Source: a virus
Length of the DNA: 30,543 bases
IMG/VR virus record: IMGVR_UViG_3300010334_000189
Coordinates: 1-30,543 of that record
Direction: 5' to 3' (one strand)
Shown: piece by piece, positions 29,388 to 30,543 of the stretch
Layout: each line of letters opens with the position of its first letter
How positions within the stretch are numbered: the stretch's first letter is position 1
Position numbers and translations under genes: made by a program
The notes under the pieces: generated by a model
Told to the model about the DNA's origin: nothing
The model's database searches: none
The model's input: the letters and a program-made list of their open reading frames with translations, nothing else

Positions 29388-29606
29388 ATGAATAGACCAA
29401 TTAAGGAAACTTACACTGTATCGTTAACGTTTAATGACATTGATTCAGATAATCCATTAGAAGCTGTGAAAAAAATAATTGGATGGATTAAAGACGATGG
29501 GGTAGATTATATGATTTTTGATGTTATTGGTGAAACCAGTAATAATAAATTCACGGTTGATATGTCAGAAGAAGAAGAAGATGCAGTATTACCAAACAAT
29601 GAATAA
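29388..29606 (+). CDS. Small conserved-looking protein of Bacteroidota phages (72 aa)
   Basis: MNRPIKETYTVSLTFNDIDS, DNPLEAVKKIIGWIKDDGVD and MIFDVIGETSNNKFTVDMSE. The pattern YTVSxTxNDIxSDNPLEAVKKI is familiar to me from Bacteroidota phage and prophage small proteins of unknown role. Acidic C-terminus. The codons here become more AT-rich than those at 21-25 kb, as for the next two genes, suggesting a common origin. Confidence 0.68.
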   Translation: MNRPIKETYTVSLTFNDIDSDNPLEAVKKIIGWIKDDGVDYMIFDVIGETSNNKFTVDMSEEEEDAVLPNNE

Positions 29607-29616
29607 ATTTAAAATT

Positions 29617-29898
29617 ATGAGCATACCAACAGCAAAAGAATTTGTACTAAATCAAAATGATGGATACTTAGCAGGAGATTACACTCCTAATGAAGTATAT
29701 CGTATCATGATTGGATTTGCTAAATTACACGTAAAAGCAGCATTGAAATCAGCAAGTGAAAAAGCTTATGTAGAATATGTTGACTTAGAGACTAATGAAA
29801 TATTTGATTATACAGATGTAATTACAGATGATAATGTAGGAGCTGATGTAAATGTAAAATCAATATTAAAAGCTTACCCATTAAACAATATAAAATGA
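29617..29898 (+). CDS. Small conserved-looking protein (93 aa)
   Basis: Start chosen at ATG 29617 (MSIPTAKEFVLNQNDGYLAG), because the family resemblance begins there; an upstream ATG at 29518 would overlap the previous gene. Contains IMIGFAKLHVKAALKSASEK and ends ILKAYPLNNIK. I recall this IPTAxEFL...EFAKLHVxAAL...AYPLxNIK layout as a common hypothetical protein in Bacteroidota phages. It overlaps the next gene by ATGA. Confidence 0.68.
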   Translation: MSIPTAKEFVLNQNDGYLAGDYTPNEVYRIMIGFAKLHVKAALKSASEKAYVEYVDLETNEIFDYTDVITDDNVGADVNVKSILKAYPLNNIK

Positions 29899-30437
29899 AA
29901 AATATACATTTATTGCCCACAGATAAACCAAGTAGGTTAAGCTACTTTCAAGGTAAATTACTTTTTGATAAAGAAGAATTTTATAAAACATTTATAAGTC
30001 AAAACATCTACATCATTTCTTCAGAAGAAATTAAAAAAGGAGATTATGTACTTAGTGGAACTAATACAATGATTAAATGCATGTATCCTAATAATGTAGT
30101 TGATAGAGATGTTAAAAAAATCATCCTAACAACAGACCAAGACTTAATCAATGATGGTGTACAAGCCATTGATGATGAGTTCTTAGAATGGTTCATTAAA
30201 AACCCAACTTGTGAGGAAATAGAAATTAAATTAGTAGAATTTGAAGTTGATATGGAATTAGGTGAATCGTGTATAGAATATGGTAGTTATTATAAAATAA
30301 TATTTCCAAGAGAACAACCTTATCAAGAGTTATTTGACTACTTAGCAAATGAATTAGGTGTTAATGCACTTTTAACTCAAATGCAAGAAATTGAAACAAT
30401 AGTTATGTCAAAACAAAAACAAATAAGTTATGAATAA
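29895..30437 (+). CDS. Conserved hypothetical protein of Bacteroidota phages (180 aa)
   Basis: Starts MKNIHLLPTDKPSRLSYFQG. The middle has IYIISSEEIKKGDYVLSGTN, then KKIILTTDQDLINDGVQAID and DEFLEWFIKNPTCEEIEIKL. These phrases are characteristic of a widespread hypothetical family in Bacteroidota phages and prophages; no function is known to me. The C-terminus is helical. It overlaps the preceding gene by ATGA and the following gene by eight bases. Confidence 0.78.
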   Translation: MKNIHLLPTDKPSRLSYFQGKLLFDKEEFYKTFISQNIYIISSEEIKKGDYVLSGTNTMIKCMYPNNVVDRDVKKIILTTDQDLINDGVQAIDDEFLEWFIKNPTCEEIEIKLVEFEVDMELGESCIEYGSYYKIIFPREQPYQELFDYLANELGVNALLTQMQEIETIVMSKQKQISYE

Positions 30438-30543
30438 AGCAATGCAAGAATTAATTGATTGGGCAAAATCCTTACAATACAATCAGCAACAATGTATAGA
30501 TTGGATAGTAATTAAAGATAAAGCAGAACAATTACTTGAAAAA
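30430..30543 (+). CDS. Unknown protein, N-terminal 38 residues (partial)
   Basis: ATG 30430 opens a frame that runs off the right edge: MNKAMQELIDWAKSLQYNQQ followed by QCIDWIVIKDKAEQLLEK. The start overlaps the end of the 180-aa gene by eight bases, in keeping with the operon style. Mostly helical; nothing more can be said. Confidence 0.55.
   Translation, partial: MNKAMQELIDWAKSLQYNQQQCIDWIVIKDKAEQLLEK

Noticed and set aside
1-30543. CRISPR arrays, insertion sequences, integrase, diversity-generating retroelement
   Set aside because: No regularly spaced repeats, transposase, integrase or reverse-transcriptase motifs were found in any frame I read.

Overview
This window is part of a double-stranded DNA tailed phage of the crAss-like lineage (Crassvirales, short-tailed podoviruses), most likely infecting a member of the Bacteroidota. 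Three things support this. (i) The left 21 kb is the crAss-type virion block on the minus strand: terminase large subunit, portal, acidic scaffold, HK97-type major capsid protein, connector and ring proteins, and the very large tail 'stabilization/muzzle' protein. (ii) An IHF/HU-like DNA-binding gene and a winged-helix gene head that block, as in crAss-like genomes. (iii) Several promoter-like sites match the Bacteroidota consensus TTTG-N19/20-TAnnTTTG, and Shine-Dalgarno sites are largely absent. The genetic code appears standard and the DNA is AT-rich. All functional calls come from motifs and gene order read by eye; no database was searched.

Layout, read in transcription order. Minus strand from 21.25 kb down to 1: winged helix, IHF-like, zinc-ribbon, three small unknowns, a TerS candidate, TerL, portal (to 14.69 kb), scaffold, MCP, a hairpin-rich spacer at 11.56-11.76 kb, two connector-region proteins, an abundant-looking 399-aa structural protein with a poly-Thr tail, a terminator, then a tail-fibre cassette of small Cys-rich proteins with one collar-domain fibre (5.6-8.55 kb), a terminator, and a new promoter driving a metallophosphoesterase, ring proteins, an inserted HNH endonuclease gene and the muzzle gene that runs off the left edge. 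Adjacent genes commonly touch or overlap by 1 to 14 bases (ATGA or TAATG), so these are tight operons.

Between 21.25 and 21.52 kb is a divergent control region with A11T9 and C10 homopolymers. Rightward of it, on the plus strand, genes are small (45-180 aa), mostly unrecognised and probably accessory or early. A Pam3_gp28-type holin at 27.5 kb lies alone on the opposite strand with its own promoter.

The most striking content is non-coding. The plus-strand genes between 21.5 and 25 kb are separated by four long spacers (about 0.28-0.78 kb) that are almost continuously made of perfect or near-perfect inverted repeats, including a 13+7 bp hairpin, a textbook H-type pseudoknot and a 105-nt Y-shaped RNA. 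A second non-coding cluster at 28.4-29.1 kb contains one 145-nt and one 98-nt RNA with intact tRNA-Leu-like acceptor, D and T arms but extra hairpins inserted in the D-loop and anticodon/variable region, and ends in a terminator. Large ornate RNAs next to tRNAs are known from phages (GOLLD and ROOL classes), but I cannot say these belong to a known class. They are the best candidate for something undescribed here.
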